Shown one piece after another: positions 32,246 through 40,264 of a stretch of 64,000 bases of DNA. The stretch lies in assembly GCA_052093225.1 (NCBI GenBank), contig JBQDDG010000002.1:1-64000 (forward strand). Reading direction: 5' to 3'. Made by a program: the position numbers and the translations under genes. This DNA is from JB111 sp052093225 (GTDB lineage Bacteria; Actinomycetota; Actinomycetes; Actinomycetales; Actinomycetaceae). The notes beneath the pieces were generated by a model. That model had not been told where the DNA came from. It did no database searches and was given only the letters and a program-made list of their open reading frames with translations. Numbering within the stretch: position 1 is the first letter of the stretch; every line of letters begins with the position of its first letter.

Positions 32246-33295
32246 GTGAGCACCAGCAACATCCTGACCGACCGCCTCGACGCGGGCCCGGTGATCTGCG
32301 CCGAGGGCTTCCTCTTCGAGCTCGAACGGCGCGGCTACCTCACCGCCGGCGAGTTCGTCCCCGAGGTCGCGCTCGAGCACCCGGACGCGCTGCGCGCGGT
32401 CCACGAGGACTTCCAGCGCGCGGGCTCGGACATCGTCGAGGCGTTCACCTACAACGGGCACCGCGAGAAGATGCGCGTCATCGGCAAGGAGGACCTCCTC
32501 GAGCCGCTCAACCGCGCCGCGCTCCAGATCGCGCGCCAGGTCGCCGACGCCCGCCCCGGCGACCTCGTCGCGGGCAACATCTCCAACACCAACGTCTGGG
32601 ACCCCGCCGACCCGGCCGCCCAGCGCGAGGTGCGCGGCATGTTCGAGGAGATGGTCGGCTGGGCCGTCGACGAGGGCGCGGACCTCATCGTCGGCGAGAC
32701 CTTCTACTACGCCGGCGAGGCTCTCACCGCCCTCGAGGTGGCTCGCTCCAGCGGGCTGCCCGTCGTCCTCACCCTCGCGCCGATGGCCATCGAGGAGATG
32801 GCCGACGGCGTCGGGATCGTCGAGACCGCCCAGCGGCTCGAGCAGGCCGGCGCCGACGTGGTCGGGCTCAACTGCTTCCGCGGACCGCAGACGATGTGGC
32901 CGTGGCTCACCCGGATCCGCGAGGCCGTGACGTGTCACGTCGGCGCACTGCCCGTGCCCTACCGGACCACCCCGGACGAGCAGACGTTCTTCAGCCTCAC
33001 CGACGACGCCGCGACGGTCCCCGCCCCGCACGGCCGCCCGTTCCCCACGGCGCTCGACCCGCTGTACGCCAACCGCTACGAGATCGGCACGTTCGCCCGC
33101 GAGGCCTTCGAGCTCGGCGTCGGCTACCTCGGCGTGTGCTGCGGCGCCTCGCCCATCCACATCCGCCAGGTCGCCGAGGCCGTCGGGCAGACCACCGAGG
33201 CGAGCCGCTACTCGGAGAACATGACCAACCACTTCATGTACGGCACGCACGACCGGCTCCCCGGCCACATCGCCGACCTCGGCGCGCGGGCCTGA
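32246..33295 (+). CDS. Homocysteine S-methyltransferase family protein (betaine/S-methylmethionine type)
   Basis: A 349-residue TIM-barrel enzyme transferring a methyl group to homocysteine via a zinc-bound thiolate. The three zinc cysteines are present: one in VVGLNCFRGPQTM (~residue 211) and a pair in YLGVCCGASPIHIR (~295). GTG 32246 is chosen because GAGGAG precedes it by ~6 nt and the protein then starts VSTSNILTDRLDAGPVICAEG, aligning with family N-termini; upstream codons are proline-rich filler. Whether the donor is betaine, S-methylmethionine or another methylated compound is not decidable here. It stands alone, followed by the TPP riboswitch of the next operon. Confidence 0.85.
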   Translation: MSTSNILTDRLDAGPVICAEGFLFELERRGYLTAGEFVPEVALEHPDALRAVHEDFQRAGSDIVEAFTYNGHREKMRVIGKEDLLEPLNRAALQIARQVADARPGDLVAGNISNTNVWDPADPAAQREVRGMFEEMVGWAVDEGADLIVGETFYYAGEALTALEVARSSGLPVVLTLAPMAIEEMADGVGIVETAQRLEQAGADVVGLNCFRGPQTMWPWLTRIREAVTCHVGALPVPYRTTPDEQTFFSLTDDAATVPAPHGRPFPTALDPLYANRYEIGTFAREAFELGVGYLGVCCGASPIHIRQVAEAVGQTTEASRYSENMTNHFMYGTHDRLPGHIADLGARA

Positions 33296-33345
33296 CCGCG
33301 CACGCGTCTCGACACCCCGCGGACCTGCGGGTACCTTGCCCGTAA

Positions 33346-33436
33346 CCCCCGGGGAGCGCCGAACGGCGCTGAGAGTGCGGAGAGTCCGCAGACCCGTCGA
33401 CCTGATCCGGTTAGCACCGGCGTAGGGAGAAGGGCA
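33346..33436 (+). ncRNA. TPP (THI-box) riboswitch
   Basis: The stretch has the THI-box order: GGGGAGC near the start, CTGAGAG at ~33369-33375, a variable stem (TGCGGAGAGTCCGCA), GACCCG, then ACCTGATCCGGTTAGCACCG and GTAGGGAGA. Thiamine pyrophosphate binding represses the downstream genes. It sits ~55 nt before the YkoF start, placing the whole YkoF-E-D-C uptake operon under thiamine control; the spacer may fold to hide the ribosome site. Confidence 0.96.
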
Positions 33437-33495
33437 TCTGCCGGACGCCGCGCGTCGGCAGGTCTCCATGGAACCCGTGGGCCGTGAGAGGCACC

Positions 33496-34161
33496 GTGAC
33501 CGTCCAACCCGACCACGCACCCCTTCCCTCGGACCCGACGCCGGACCGGCTCGGTATCGGGATGCGGCTGAGCATCCACCCGCACTGCGACGACTTCGCC
33601 GACGTCATCGTCGGGGCGCTCGCCGAGGTGGAGGACCGGGGTCTCACCGAGGGCCTCGTGCTCGAGACCGACCCCGTCAGCACGTACGTCGGGGCGCTGA
33701 CGGCGCCCGCCGAGCAGCGCCTCGCGGCCTACGCCGCCGAGCTCCTCGCGGCGGCCTCGCGCCGCACGGGCGGCGGGCACGTCGTCGCGCACGTGCTCCT
33801 GTCCCGCGGCTGCCCCGGCGAGGTGACGTGCGCCCCGCAGTCGTTCGTCGCGACCGCCGAGCCGGTCGACCTGGCCCCGACCGGGATCGCGGCCTGCGCC
33901 CAGTGGTCCCTCTACCCGCTGCTCGACGGATCCGGCACCGGGGGTGACCACATGGCCCCCATCACCGCGGCGATCGAGTCCGCGCGGGCACGTGGCGTCG
34001 CGAGCGAGCCGGCGCACTACGCCACCCTCCTCACGGGCGACGTCGCCGAGGTGCTCGCGACCGCCGTCGACGCGTGGGCGGCGGTCGGCGGCAGCGTGCC
34101 CCACGTGGTCACGCACCTCACCGTGTCCGTCGGATCGCCGAGCGACGCGAGCCCGGCGTGA
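33496..34161 (+). CDS. ykoF: YkoF-like thiamine/HMP-binding protein
   Basis: YkoF proteins bind thiamine or its hydroxymethylpyrimidine precursor in two tandem half-domains and accompany the YkoEDC ECF transporter. The 221-residue product shows two related halves (GIGMRLSIHPHCDDFADVI and IAACAQWSLYPLLDGSG) with a CDDF motif. No signal peptide is present, so it acts in the cytoplasm, perhaps handing over the transported compound. Of two in-frame GTGs (33484, 33496) I prefer 33496, preceded by GAGAGG. It is the first gene after the TPP riboswitch, and its stop overlaps the ykoE start as GTGA. Confidence 0.88.
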   Translation: MTVQPDHAPLPSDPTPDRLGIGMRLSIHPHCDDFADVIVGALAEVEDRGLTEGLVLETDPVSTYVGALTAPAEQRLAAYAAELLAAASRRTGGGHVVAHVLLSRGCPGEVTCAPQSFVATAEPVDLAPTGIAACAQWSLYPLLDGSGTGGDHMAPITAAIESARARGVASEPAHYATLLTGDVAEVLATAVDAWAAVGGSVPHVVTHLTVSVGSPSDASPA

Positions 34162-34757
34162 GCGGCCGCCCCGCCGCCCGCGGCGGAGGACCCTGGGCGC
34201 TGAAGGACCTCGTCCTCGTCGTCGTCCTCGGCGCCGTCTTCGGCTTCGCCTACTGGGGATTCGTCCAGGCCTGGAGCGGGCTTCGGCTCCTCATGGGGCC
34301 GGCGGGAGACCTGTCCGAGCACGTGCTCGCCGGTGCGTGGCTGATGGTCGCCCCGATCGCCGTGGCCATCGTCCGCCGCCCCGGCTCGGGCGTGCTGGCG
34401 GAGGTGCTCGCCGCCGTCATCGAGTTCGCCTTCCTCGGCTCCCCGGTCGGTCCGCTGCTCGTCGTCGCCGCGCTCCTCCAGGGGATAGGCAGCGAGGTCC
34501 CGTTCCTTCTCACGCGCTACCGGCGCTTCGGGTGGGAGGTGTTCGCCCTGTCCGGGCTGCTCGGCGCGACGCTCGTGTTCTTCTACTCCGCGTTCCGCTC
34601 CGGCTGGTACGGGCAGGACATCTTCGCGCTGCGCCTGACGATCCAGGCGCTGTCCGGCGTGGTGCTCGGCGGGCTCCTCGCCAAGGTCGTCGTGGACGCC
34701 CTGGCCCGGACCGGTGTGACCGACAACTTCGCCATCGGCACGGTGGCCTCCAGGTGA
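34158..34757 (+). CDS. ykoE: ECF transporter substrate-binding membrane subunit YkoE
   Basis: The S component of a thiamine-type energy-coupling-factor transporter. The 199-residue protein has about five hydrophobic segments: LKDLVLVVVLGAVFGFAYWG at the start, then WLMVAPIAVAIV, LLVVAALLQGIG, FALSGLLGATLVFF and LSGVVLGGLLAKVVV. Bulky aromatic positions in the first segment fit YkoE. GTG 34158 overlaps the upstream stop, and its own stop overlaps the ATPase start, so the operon is fully coupled. Substrate assignment rests on the TPP riboswitch plus YkoF. Confidence 0.9.
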   Translation: MSGRPAARGGGPWALKDLVLVVVLGAVFGFAYWGFVQAWSGLRLLMGPAGDLSEHVLAGAWLMVAPIAVAIVRRPGSGVLAEVLAAVIEFAFLGSPVGPLLVVAALLQGIGSEVPFLLTRYRRFGWEVFALSGLLGATLVFFYSAFRSGWYGQDIFALRLTIQALSGVVLGGLLAKVVVDALARTGVTDNFAIGTVASR

Positions 34758-36475
34758 GTGCGACGAGCGACCGGCAGGTCCGGCCGGCAGCCACGACCAC
34801 CGGGCAGGACGACGGAGGGCCGCCCGTCGTGGCGCTCTCCGGGGTCTCGGTGCGGTTCCCGCGCCGGGCCGAGCCGGCGCTGCGAGAGGTCTCGCTCGAC
34901 GTCGGACCGGGCGAGCACGTCGTCCTCCTCGGGCCCTCCGGTTCCGGCAAGTCGACCGTCCTGCAGGTGCTCACCGGCGTCGTGCCCCACTCGGTGACGG
35001 CGCAGGTCACCGGGGAGGTGTCCGTGCGCGGGACGGGGGCCGACGTCCCGGTGGTGCAGCGGGCCCGGCACCTCGGGGTCGTCGCCCAGGACCCGACGGC
35101 CGGTGTCTGCCTGCCGTCCGTCGAGCAGGAGCTCGCGCTGCCGATGGAGAACCACGGCGCGGACCCGGCGACGATCGACGCCCGGATCGCCGAGGCGCTC
35201 GACGTCGTCGGGGCGGGGCACCTGCGCGCCCGGTCGACGGCGTCGCTCTCCGGCGGCGAGACGCAGCGGGTCGCGCTGGCCGCGGCGCTCGTCACCGAGC
35301 CGGAGGTGCTGCTGCTCGACGAGCCCACCTCGATGCTCGACCCGGCGGGCATCGAGGCCGTCCGCGGGGCCGTGCGCGCCGCCACCGAGCGGTACTCGCC
35401 CGCCGTCGTGCTCGTCGAGCACCGCCTCGACGAGTGGGCGGGCGAGCACGGGACCGGCGCGCTCCCGGCGCGTGCGCTCGCCCTCGACGGTGCCGGCCGG
35501 ATCCTCGCGACCGGCGACACCGTCGAGGTGCTGCGGGCGCATGCCCGGGAGCTCGTCGCCGAAGGATGCTGGCTTCCGCTGGACGCCGAGCTGTTCGCCC
35601 TCACGGGCAGCGAGGGCGGTCTCGGGTCGGCGACCAACGCGGCCCTGCTGCGGGACCTCGCGGCCGACGCCGCCCCTCCCCCCGCCACGGAGGGTGACCC
35701 GGTGCTCACGGCCCGGGACCTCGCCGTCGGGCGACCGCTGCGGCGGCCGCGACGAAAGGACGGTGCGCAACTCGCGGAGGCCCAGGTCCTCGCGGGCCTC
35801 GACCTCACGGTCCGCGCCGGGGAGGTGATCGCCGTGCTCGGCGCCAACGGGATCGGGAAGTCCACGCTGCTGCTCACGCTGGCGCGACTGCTCCCACCAC
35901 TGCACGGCGAGGTCGCGGGAGCGCCGCCGGGGCTCGTGTTCCAGAACGCCGAGCACCAGTTCCTCGCCCACACCGTCGCCGGCGAGATCGGCCACGGGCT
36001 CGACGAGGGCTCCCGCGGCCCCGTGGTCGAGAGGATGCTGCGCCGCCACCGGCTCGTCCACCTCGCCGAGCAGAACCCGTTCCGGCTGTCTGGCGGGGAG
36101 AAGCGCCGCCTCAGCCTGGCGGCGATGCTCGCCCACGACCCGCCCGTGCTCCTCGCCGACGAACCGACGCTCGGGCTCGACCGGCACGACTCCGTCGCCA
36201 CCGTGGCCACCCTGCGGGCGGAGGCCGCCGCCGGCCGGGGGGTCGTCGTGACGAGCCACGACGTGCGCACGGTCGCCTCGCTCGCCGACCGCGTCGTCCT
36301 GCTCGCGGACGGCGGCGTGGTCGCGGACGGGCGGACCCACGAGGTGCTCGGCGACGCCGGGCTCACATCCCGCTCGGGGATCCGGGTCCCCGAGCTTGTC
36401 GCCTGGCTGCTCGCGTCCGTGCCCGGGCCGGCGGTCGGCCACGTGCTGCGCCGGCTCGACGAGGCCGCGGCATGA
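34754..36475 (+). CDS. ykoD: ECF transporter ATPase with two fused ABC domains (YkoD)
   Basis: The energising subunit of the thiamine-type ECF transporter, with both ATPase domains in one 573-residue chain. Domain 1 has GPSGSGKSTVLQ (~residue 58), LSGGETQRVALAAAL and VLLLDEPTSMLDP. Domain 2 has GANGIGKSTLLL (~370), LSGGEKRRLSLAAML and VLLADEPTLGLD. Q-loops and switch His (SHDVRTVASLADR) are present, so both sites look functional. In many ECF systems the two ATPases are separate; the fused form is normal for YkoD. GTG 34754 overlaps the ykoE stop and the gene ends in an ATGA overlap with ykoC. Confidence 0.93.
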   Translation: MSATSDRQVRPAATTTGQDDGGPPVVALSGVSVRFPRRAEPALREVSLDVGPGEHVVLLGPSGSGKSTVLQVLTGVVPHSVTAQVTGEVSVRGTGADVPVVQRARHLGVVAQDPTAGVCLPSVEQELALPMENHGADPATIDARIAEALDVVGAGHLRARSTASLSGGETQRVALAAALVTEPEVLLLDEPTSMLDPAGIEAVRGAVRAATERYSPAVVLVEHRLDEWAGEHGTGALPARALALDGAGRILATGDTVEVLRAHARELVAEGCWLPLDAELFALTGSEGGLGSATNAALLRDLAADAAPPPATEGDPVLTARDLAVGRPLRRPRRKDGAQLAEAQVLAGLDLTVRAGEVIAVLGANGIGKSTLLLTLARLLPPLHGEVAGAPPGLVFQNAEHQFLAHTVAGEIGHGLDEGSRGPVVERMLRRHRLVHLAEQNPFRLSGGEKRRLSLAAMLAHDPPVLLADEPTLGLDRHDSVATVATLRAEAAAGRGVVVTSHDVRTVASLADRVVLLADGGVVADGRTHEVLGDAGLTSRSGIRVPELVAWLLASVPGPAVGHVLRRLDEAAA

Positions 36476-37272
36476 GCGCGCTCGCGCAGGCCCCGCTGCG
36501 GGGCACCCCGCTCTCCCGCCGCAACCCGACCGTCAAGCTGGCGGCGCTCACGGCCGTCTCCCTCGCCGTCGTGTTCGTCCTCGACCCGGCCACCTCGGCG
36601 GCGCTCTACCTGCTCGCGCTGGCCGCGGTGGCGATCGGGGCGCGGCCCGCGCCGCGCACGCTGCTGCTCGCCCACGTCCCGTTCGTCGTGTTCGGGCTCG
36701 GCGCCTTCACCGTCAACGCGCTCACACGCCCCGGGGAGGTGCTGTGGCAGTGGGGCGTGCTCCGCGTGACGGTCGAGGGGCTGAGCGTCGGTGGGGCGCT
36801 CGGGCTGCGGGCGCTCGTCGTCGGGATCTGTGTCGTCGGGTTCGTCCTGTCGACGGACGGCGTGGCGCTCATGACGAGCCTCCACCACAACGCGCGGCTC
36901 GGGGCGCGCCCCACCTACGCGGTGCTCGCCGGGTACCGGATGATCCAGGAGATGCCGCGGGAATGGTCGACCATCCGCGCGGCGCACGCCGTGCGCGGGC
37001 GCGGGCCCCGCGGCCGGCCCCCGCGCGGACCGCGGCACCTGGCGGGCATCGTCTTCACGCTCCTGGTGGTCTCCGTACGCAAGGGCGAACGCATCGCACA
37101 GTCCCTGGAGTCACGCGGGCTCGGCCTCGAGCCCCGCACGACCTGGCGTCCCACCGCAGTATGCCCCGTGGACTGGCTCCTGCTCGGCGCCGTCCTCGTC
37201 GTCCTCGCAGCCGTCCTGGTCGTCAGCCACCTGCTCGGCACCTTGGAGGGGCCCGGTGCACTCTTCGGATAG
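36472..37272 (+). CDS. ykoC: ECF transporter transmembrane coupling subunit (YkoC/EcfT)
   Basis: The T component linking the ATPases to the S component. The 266-residue product has four to five membrane segments and the two cytoplasmic coupling helices with the Ala-Arg-Gly-type motifs, here AAHAVRGRGPRG (~residue 165) and ESRGLGLEPRT (~215). The Arg of the first motif is the conserved contact to the ATPase. ATG 36472 overlaps the ykoD stop. It is the last gene of the riboswitch-controlled operon and converges on the response regulator 77 bp away. Confidence 0.92.
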   Translation: MSALAQAPLRGTPLSRRNPTVKLAALTAVSLAVVFVLDPATSAALYLLALAAVAIGARPAPRTLLLAHVPFVVFGLGAFTVNALTRPGEVLWQWGVLRVTVEGLSVGGALGLRALVVGICVVGFVLSTDGVALMTSLHHNARLGARPTYAVLAGYRMIQEMPREWSTIRAAHAVRGRGPRGRPPRGPRHLAGIVFTLLVVSVRKGERIAQSLESRGLGLEPRTTWRPTAVCPVDWLLLGAVLVVLAAVLVVSHLLGTLEGPGALFG

Positions 37273-37349
37273 GTCCGTGCACGTCGTCGCCGTGGTCGAT
37301 GCCCCCCACCGGCCGTCCCGCAGAGGTCGGCCCCCTCGCGGGCCTCACC

Positions 37350-38036
37350 TCAGCGTCCGGCGGCGACGAGCCCCGACTCGTAGGCGGTGACGACGATCTG
37401 TGTGCGGTCGCGCAGCCCGAGCTTGGACAGGATCCGCGAGACGTGGGTCTTCACCGTCTGCTCGCCGAGGTAGAGCTCGGCGGCGATCTCGGCGTTGGAC
37501 GCCCCGGTGGCCACCAGCTTCATCACGTCGAGCTCGCGCTCGGTGAGCGGGGAGAGCACCGTCGGGTCGGGCCGCGCGGCCGGGCGGGTGGCGTAGTCGG
37601 TGATGACCTTGCGGGTGATCGACGGCGAGAGCAGCGCCTCGCCGGACGCGACCACGCGCACGGCACCGGCGAGCTCGTCGGCGGTGGCGTCCTTGAGGAG
37701 GAAGCCGCTCGCCCCGGCCTGCAGGGCGGCGAACACGTACTCGTCGGCGTCGAACGTGGTGAGCATGACGACGCGCGGGTGCGTCTCACCCGGCATCGCG
37801 AAGATCGCGCGGGTCGCGTCGAGCCCGTTCACGCTCGGCATGCGGATGTCCATGAGCACGACGTCGGGCGAGGTGCGCCGCACGAGGTCGACGGCCTCGC
37901 TGCCGTCGGCGCCGCTCCCGACCACGGTCATGTCCTCCTGTGCGTCAAGGAGTGCACCGAAGCCCTGCCGCACCATCGCCTGGTCGTCGACGATGAGCAC
38001 TCGGATGGTGGTCGTGGACGATCCCGTCGAGGTCAC
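37350..38036 (-). CDS. NarL/DesR-type response regulator
   Basis: A 228-residue two-component response regulator. Its receiver domain has the acidic pair in VLIVDDQAMVRQGF, phosphoacceptor Asp in DVVLMDIRMPSVNGLD (~residue 63), Thr in VVMLTTFDADEY and Lys in GFLLKDATADEL. The output domain is a LuxR-type HTH (LTERELDVMKLVATGASN, then TVKTHVSRILSKLGLRDRT). GTG 38036 is chosen to begin just before the receiver. It is divergent from the fatty-acid desaturase, and its likely kinase lies 2.2 kb away on the other side. In Bacillus the DesR regulator of this class activates a desaturase gene on membrane stiffening, so the desaturase is the obvious candidate target. Confidence 0.9.
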   Translation of the reverse strand: MTSTGSSTTTIRVLIVDDQAMVRQGFGALLDAQEDMTVVGSGADGSEAVDLVRRTSPDVVLMDIRMPSVNGLDATRAIFAMPGETHPRVVMLTTFDADEYVFAALQAGASGFLLKDATADELAGAVRVVASGEALLSPSITRKVITDYATRPAARPDPTVLSPLTERELDVMKLVATGASNAEIAAELYLGEQTVKTHVSRILSKLGLRDRTQIVVTAYESGLVAAGR

Positions 38037-38120
38037 CGCACCACGGTAGCCGCGGGTAGGGGGCAGGCTCACCCGCGCGGGTGACGCGCGGCGCCGAGCC
38101 TGACCGCGAGCGTCCATGCC

Positions 38121-39296
38121 ATGTCACACGGAACCGTCGCCACACCCACCCCGATCCCGGCCGGTACCGGCGCCGCCACGACCGGAGCCGGCCCCGCCCG
38201 CCCGGTACACGCCGCGCCGGGCACCGCCCGCTCCGGCGCCCGCCGCGGCGCGGGCGAGCGGTACGTCAGCTCGTTCACCGAGCTGTCCAAGCAGGTCAAG
38301 GAGGCCGGGCTCCTCGACCGCGCGCACGCCTACTACTGGATCAAGTTCGCGATCCTCATGGCGGTCGGGGTCGGCCTTGCCGCCGCCTTCGTGCTGATCG
38401 GCGAGTCGTGGTGGCAGCTGGCGGTCGCCGCGGCCCTCGGCCTGCTGATGACGCAGACCGCGTTCATGGGGCACGACGCCGCGCACCGGCAGATCTTCAC
38501 CTCGCCGCGGTGGAACACGTGGGCGTCGCTGGTGCTCGTCGACCTCGTGAGCGGGATGGGCTACGGGTGGTGGAACAAGAAGCACAACAGGCACCACTCG
38601 GGGCCCAACAAGCTCGGCACCGACCCGGACATCGAGCCCGGCCCCGTGATCTGGACCAACGAGGCGCTGCGGACCCGGCGGACCCCGCTCGGCCGGTGGT
38701 TCGCGAAGGTCCAGGCGTACACGTTCTACCCGCTGATCTCGCTGCAGGGGCTGAGCATGCACAGGGCGGCGATCGTCCGCCTGTTCTCGCGGGAAAGGCT
38801 CGAGCACCGCTGGGTCGAGGCCGCGTTCCTCACCCTCCGACTCGGCGGTCACGTGGTCCTCGTGTCCGCGGTCCTCCCGCTCGGTATGGCGCTCGCCTTC
38901 CACGCGGTGCAGCTCCTCGTGTTCGGGTTCTGGCTCGCGATGTCCTTCGCGCCGAACCACATCGGGATGCCCCTCGTGCCCCGCGGGACCAAGGTCGACT
39001 TCCTCACGCGCCAGGTCCTCATGAGCCGCAACATCTCGGGCGGCAGGTGGGTCGACACGTTCATGGGAGGGCTCAACTTCCAGGTCGAGCACCACCTGTT
39101 CCCCTCGATGGCGCGGCCGAACCTCCGCAGGGCCGCGCCGCTCGTGCGCGAGCACTGCGCACGGCACGGGATCCCGTACACGCAGGTCACGCTCGCCCGG
39201 GCCTACCGGGACGTCACCGCGCACGTCCACCGCGTGGGCCGGGGAGCGACCGACGTGTGGGCCTGCCCGCTCGCCGGTCAGCTCCGCACGGTCTGA
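38121..39296 (+). CDS. Membrane fatty-acid desaturase
   Basis: An integral membrane di-iron desaturase that introduces a double bond into acyl chains. Histidine boxes are HDAAH (in TAFMGHDAAHRQIF, ~residue 117), HNRHH (NKKHNRHHSGPNKLG, ~155) and QVEHH (LNFQVEHHLFPSM, ~318), all intact. Four hydrophobic segments separate them. The N-terminal ~45 residues are Ala/Gly/Thr-rich and probably disordered. The QVEHH third box is typical of acyl-lipid desaturases. ATG 38121 is the first codon that retains the family region, but no clear ribosome site precedes it. It is flanked by the response regulator and by a sensor protein plus kinase, suggesting cold or fluidity control. Confidence 0.9.
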   Translation: MSHGTVATPTPIPAGTGAATTGAGPARPVHAAPGTARSGARRGAGERYVSSFTELSKQVKEAGLLDRAHAYYWIKFAILMAVGVGLAAAFVLIGESWWQLAVAAALGLLMTQTAFMGHDAAHRQIFTSPRWNTWASLVLVDLVSGMGYGWWNKKHNRHHSGPNKLGTDPDIEPGPVIWTNEALRTRRTPLGRWFAKVQAYTFYPLISLQGLSMHRAAIVRLFSRERLEHRWVEAAFLTLRLGGHVVLVSAVLPLGMALAFHAVQLLVFGFWLAMSFAPNHIGMPLVPRGTKVDFLTRQVLMSRNISGGRWVDTFMGGLNFQVEHHLFPSMARPNLRRAAPLVREHCARHGIPYTQVTLARAYRDVTAHVHRVGRGATDVWACPLAGQLRTV

Positions 39297-39487
39297 CCAC
39301 GCGGGGCCCCCCGGGGGGGCGCCCGCACACCCCGCGGGGCGCGGCGGCGGGGTGCCCCCCGGCGCCCCCCCCCCCCTCGCCGCGTCGTCGGAGGGGGCGC
39401 GGCCCTCCACCCTCACCCGCAGGTAGGCCGCCGAATCACTCCGCCGGGTGACGCGGTGGCCCGAACCGGCGGCGGAGATTTCCTCCC
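39297..39487. repeat. GC-homopolymer-rich intergenic stretch
   Basis: After the desaturase stop there are blocks of pure G or C, including GGGGCCCCCCGGGGGGG at 39304-39320 and a run of 12 C at 39365-39376. The blocks can fold into GC hairpins that may end transcription. Such runs are also prone to slippage and sequencing error, so the exact lengths are doubtful. Confidence 0.7.
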
Positions 39488-39553
39488 ATGCACACGACGG
39501 CACCCACCAGACCCGCCACACTTGCCCCCGACCCCACGAGGAGACGTGATCAC

Positions 39554-40264
39554 GTGACCACCCAGACCGCGCAGAGGGAGCGCGCCGGCAGGCCCGGCCG
39601 CCTCACCCGGACCATCCGGACCCTCGGCCACGACCTCGGCTACATCCTGCCCGGCATGTTCCTCTCGGTCCTCGGCCTCGGCGTCCTGCTCGCGCTGTTC
39701 GTCGCCGGCGTCGCCACCTTCCCGTTCTGGATCGGCGCGCTCATCCTTCCGCTCGCCCTCGCGGCCGCCACCGGCTTCGCACAGATCTCCCGTGCGCGGG
39801 TCGAGCGGTGGGGCGCGCACGTCGAGCCGCCGCTGTACCGCGTGCCCCGCCCGGGCATGGGCGGCTGGATGCGCCTCATGCTCGACGGGCGCCGCTGGCT
39901 CGACCTGCTTTTCGAGATGCTCCTCGCCCTCCCGCTGCGCGTGACCTCGTTCGCCGTCACCGTCACGTGGATCGGTGGGGCGCTCGGGGGCCTCACGTAC
40001 CCGCTGTGGGGGATCTTCCTGCCCAAGGGCGACACCTACACGGGCATCGAGTGGCTGCTCCTGCAGCTGCCCGACGGCTGGATCTCGCCCGACCTCGCGG
40101 GCAGCTACGCCGTCGACGCGATCACCACCGCGATCTTCGGCCTGTTCTTCCTGCTCACCCTCCCGTGGATGGCGCGCCTCATGGCCCTGGTCGACGCCGC
40201 CGCCACGCGCACGGCGCTCAGCGGCTACCCGGACGCCCGTACCGTCGGTGGTGAGACGCGATGA
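39554..40264 (+). CDS. Membrane sensor-domain protein linked to histidine kinase
   Basis: A 236-residue membrane protein with about five hydrophobic segments (GYILPGMFLSVLGLGVLLAL, FPFWIGALILPLALAAAT, VTWIGGALGGLTYPLW, TAIFGLFFLLTLPWMARL). It resembles the stand-alone 'putative sensor' domains found beside actinobacterial NarL-type kinases. GTG 39554 is preferred over an ATG at 39488: the extra 22 codons use AT-ending and AGA codons unlike the rest, and GAGGAG precedes 39554 by 10 nt. Its stop overlaps the kinase ATG (ATGA), so both are made together and it may serve as the membrane input module of that kinase. Function is inferred from context. Confidence 0.72.
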   Translation: MTTQTAQRERAGRPGRLTRTIRTLGHDLGYILPGMFLSVLGLGVLLALFVAGVATFPFWIGALILPLALAAATGFAQISRARVERWGAHVEPPLYRVPRPGMGGWMRLMLDGRRWLDLLFEMLLALPLRVTSFAVTVTWIGGALGGLTYPLWGIFLPKGDTYTGIEWLLLQLPDGWISPDLAGSYAVDAITTAIFGLFFLLTLPWMARLMALVDAAATRTALSGYPDARTVGGETR

